From: Petrolisthes cinctipes
Lineage: Eukaryota; Arthropoda; Malacostraca; Decapoda; Porcellanidae
Assembly (NCBI GenBank): GCA_033782935.1
Contig: JAWQEG010001547.1
Location: 201,001-265,000, forward strand
DNA: 64,000 bases
Direction: 5' to 3'
Shown piece after piece: positions 61,955 through 64,000 of this stretch; the stretch's first letter is position 1; each line of letters begins with the position of its first letter. The position numbers and the translations under genes were made by a program. Under the pieces are notes generated by a model. It was given only the letters and a program-made list of their open reading frames with translations. It had not been told where the DNA came from and made no database searches.

Positions 61955-64000
61955 CTAGGCCTGGAATATTTAGTTATTTACACGTGAACTGGCTGCCGTG
62001 CCTGGGCATGGAATATTTAGTTATTTACACGTGAACTGCCTGCTGTGCCTGGCTACACGTGACGTGCCACACAGTGAGTGCGGTACAGTGTGTGAGGACC
62101 GATCAGTGGATGGCGGCCTGGAATATTTAGTTATTTACACGTGAACTGCCTGCCGTGCCTGGCTACACGTGACGTGACACACAGTGAGTAAACTACAGTG
62201 TGTGAGGACCGGTCAGTGGATGGCGGCACGGAATATTTAGTTATTTACATGTAAACTGCCTGCTGTGCCTGGCTACACGTGACGTGCCACATAGTGAGTG
62301 CAGCACAGTGTGTCAGGACCGGTCAGTATGTGGCAGCCAGGAATATTTAGTTGTTTACACATGAACTGTCTGCCGTGCCTGGCTACATGTGACGTGCCAC
62401 ACAGTGAGTGCAGTACAGTGTGTGAGGAACGGTCATTGGGTGGCGCCCTGGAATATTTAGTTATTTACACGTAAACTGCCTGCTGTGCCTGGCTACACGT
62501 GACGTTCCACATAGTGAGTGCAGTACAGTGTGTGAGGACCAGTCAGTAGATGGCGGCCTGGAATATTTAGTTATTTACACGTGAACTGCCTGCCGTGCCT
62601 GGCTACACGTGACGTGACACACAGTGAGTGCACTACAGTGTGTGAGGACCAGTCAGTAGATGGCGGCCTGGAATATTTAGTTATTTACACGTGAACTGGC
62701 TGCCGTGCCTGGGCCTGGAATATTTAGTTATTTACACGTGAACTGCCTGCCGTGCCTGGCTACACGTGACGTGCCACACAGTGAGTGCAGTACAGTGTGT
62801 GAGGACCGGTCAGTGGATGGCGGCCTGGAATATTTAGTTATTTACACGTGAACTGGCTGCCGTGCCTCGGCCTGGAATATTTAGTTATTTACACGTGAAA
62901 TGCCTGCCGTGCCTGGGCCTGGAATATTTAGTTATTTACACGTGAACTGCCTGCTGTGCCTGGCTACACGTAACGTGACACACAGTGAGTGCAGTACAGT
63001 GTGTGAGGTCTGATCGGTGGATGGCGGCCTGGAATATTTAGTTTTTTACACGTGAACTGCCTGCCGTGCCTGGCTACACGTGACATGCCACACAGTGAGT
63101 GCACTACAATGTGTGATGACCGATCAGTGGATGGCGGCCTGGAATATTTATAGTTATTTACACGTGAACTGCCTGCCGAGCCTGGCTACACGTGACGTGA
63201 CACACAGTGAGTGCAGTACAGTGTGTGAGGAACGATCAGTGGATGGCAGCCTGGAATATTTAGATATTTACACGTGAACTGCCTGCCATGCCTGGCTACA
63301 CGTGACGTGCCACACAGTGAGTGCAGTACAGTGTGTAAGGAACGGTCAGTGAATGGCGGCCTGGAATATTTAGCTATTTACATGTGAACTGCCTGCCGAG
63401 CCTGGCTACACGTGACGTGACACACAGTGAGTGCAGTACAGTGTGTGAGGAATGGTCAGTGGATGGCGCCATGGAATATTTAGTTATTTACACGTGAACT
63501 GCCTGCCGTGTCTGGCTACACGTGACGTGCCACACAGTGAGTGCAGTACAGTGTGTGAGAACCGGTCAGTGGATGGCGGCCTGGAATATTTAGTTATTTA
63601 CACGTGAACTGCCTGCTGTGCCTGGCTACACGTGACGTGCCACATAGTGAGTGCAGTACAGTGTGTGATGACCGATCAGTGGATGGCGGCCTGTAATATT
63701 TAGTTATTTACACGTGAACTGCCTGCCGTGCCTAGGCCTGGAATATTTAGTTATTTACACGTGAACTGGCTGCCGTGCCTGGGCATGGAATATTTAGTTA
63801 TTTAGACTTGAACTGCCTGCTGTGCCTGGCTACACGTGACATGCCACACAGTGAGTGCAGTACAGTGTGTAAGGACCGGTCAGTGAATGGTGGCCTGGAA
63901 TATTTAGTTATTTACACGTGAACTGCCTGCATTGCCTGGCTACATGTGACGTGCCACACAGTGAGTGCAGTACAGTGTGTAAAGACCGGTCAGTGGATGG
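61955..64000. repeat. Right-hand HOR, copy 3, recombined
   Basis: 61955 to about 63130 repeats the first 1.17 kb of 54731. At about 63121-63150 the sequence switches, within a shared CGATCAGTGGATGGCGGCC segment, to the equivalent of 56605, including its TA insertion, and follows it to about 63860. It ends in the CATTGCCTGG subtype and runs off the window. No gene is present. Confidence 0.87.

Noticed and set aside
1..64000. CRISPR-like regular repeat array
   Set aside because: The repeats are contiguous 110-bp units with no unique spacers, and the mobile elements are eukaryotic.
1..64000. CENP-B box in the monomer
   Set aside because: No match to the TTCGNNNNANNCGGG core on either strand of the consensus monomer.

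Overview
The window is eukaryotic satellite DNA with no credible protein-coding, rRNA or tRNA gene. About 58.6 of 64 kb is one head-to-tail tandem array of a 110-bp monomer, roughly half GC, running off both ends of the window. 110 is not a multiple of 3 and the monomer carries stops, so every open frame is short (under about 115 codons) and the same peptides recur at satellite spacing; I call none of them a gene. A canonical animal-type Helitron and a TGTAA...TTACA LTR point to a metazoan. An arthropod or other invertebrate is my guess only.

Layout. 1-2190: 110-bp array with a 568-bp tandem duplication. 2191-20685: three tandem copies of a 5,811-bp higher-order repeat (HOR), nearly identical by eye, the third enlarged by a nested 1,159-bp duplication. 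20686-33823: looser HOR blocks of 2,906, 3,030, 2,592 and 4,634 bp. 33824-35794: a 1,971-bp non-autonomous Helitron on the minus strand, inserted exactly between A and T without target duplication. 35795-40248: HOR blocks of 1,728, 1,508 and 1,084 bp. 40249-46463: less regular array with a 1,562-bp duplication. 46464-48178 and 50571-52288: two copies of a 1.7-kb solo-LTR-like element, each with the same 4-bp duplication (CAGT) at the same monomer position. They are one insertion copied together with 2.4 kb of satellite as a 4,107-bp unit. 52289-64000: array with a 2,688-bp HOR, partial further copies and local single-monomer amplification.

The array is built from few pieces: a 110-bp full monomer, a 47-bp truncated monomer (63-bp deletion), a 28-bp or 19-bp expansion next to a pair of CACGTG E-boxes, and rare 1-2 bp indels. 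Every HOR length I checked is an exact sum of these. For example 5,811 = 47x110 + 13x47 + 28 + 2, 1,159 = 9x110 + 3x47 + 28, and 4,107 = 20x110 + 4x47 + 1,715 (LTR) + 4 (TSD). All rearrangements are therefore in register, as expected from unequal exchange or gene conversion between homologous monomers. Variants at all six CpG positions of the monomer are often C-to-T or G-to-A, which suggests the array is or was CpG-methylated in the germ line. Whether it is centromeric, pericentromeric or elsewhere cannot be told from sequence alone.
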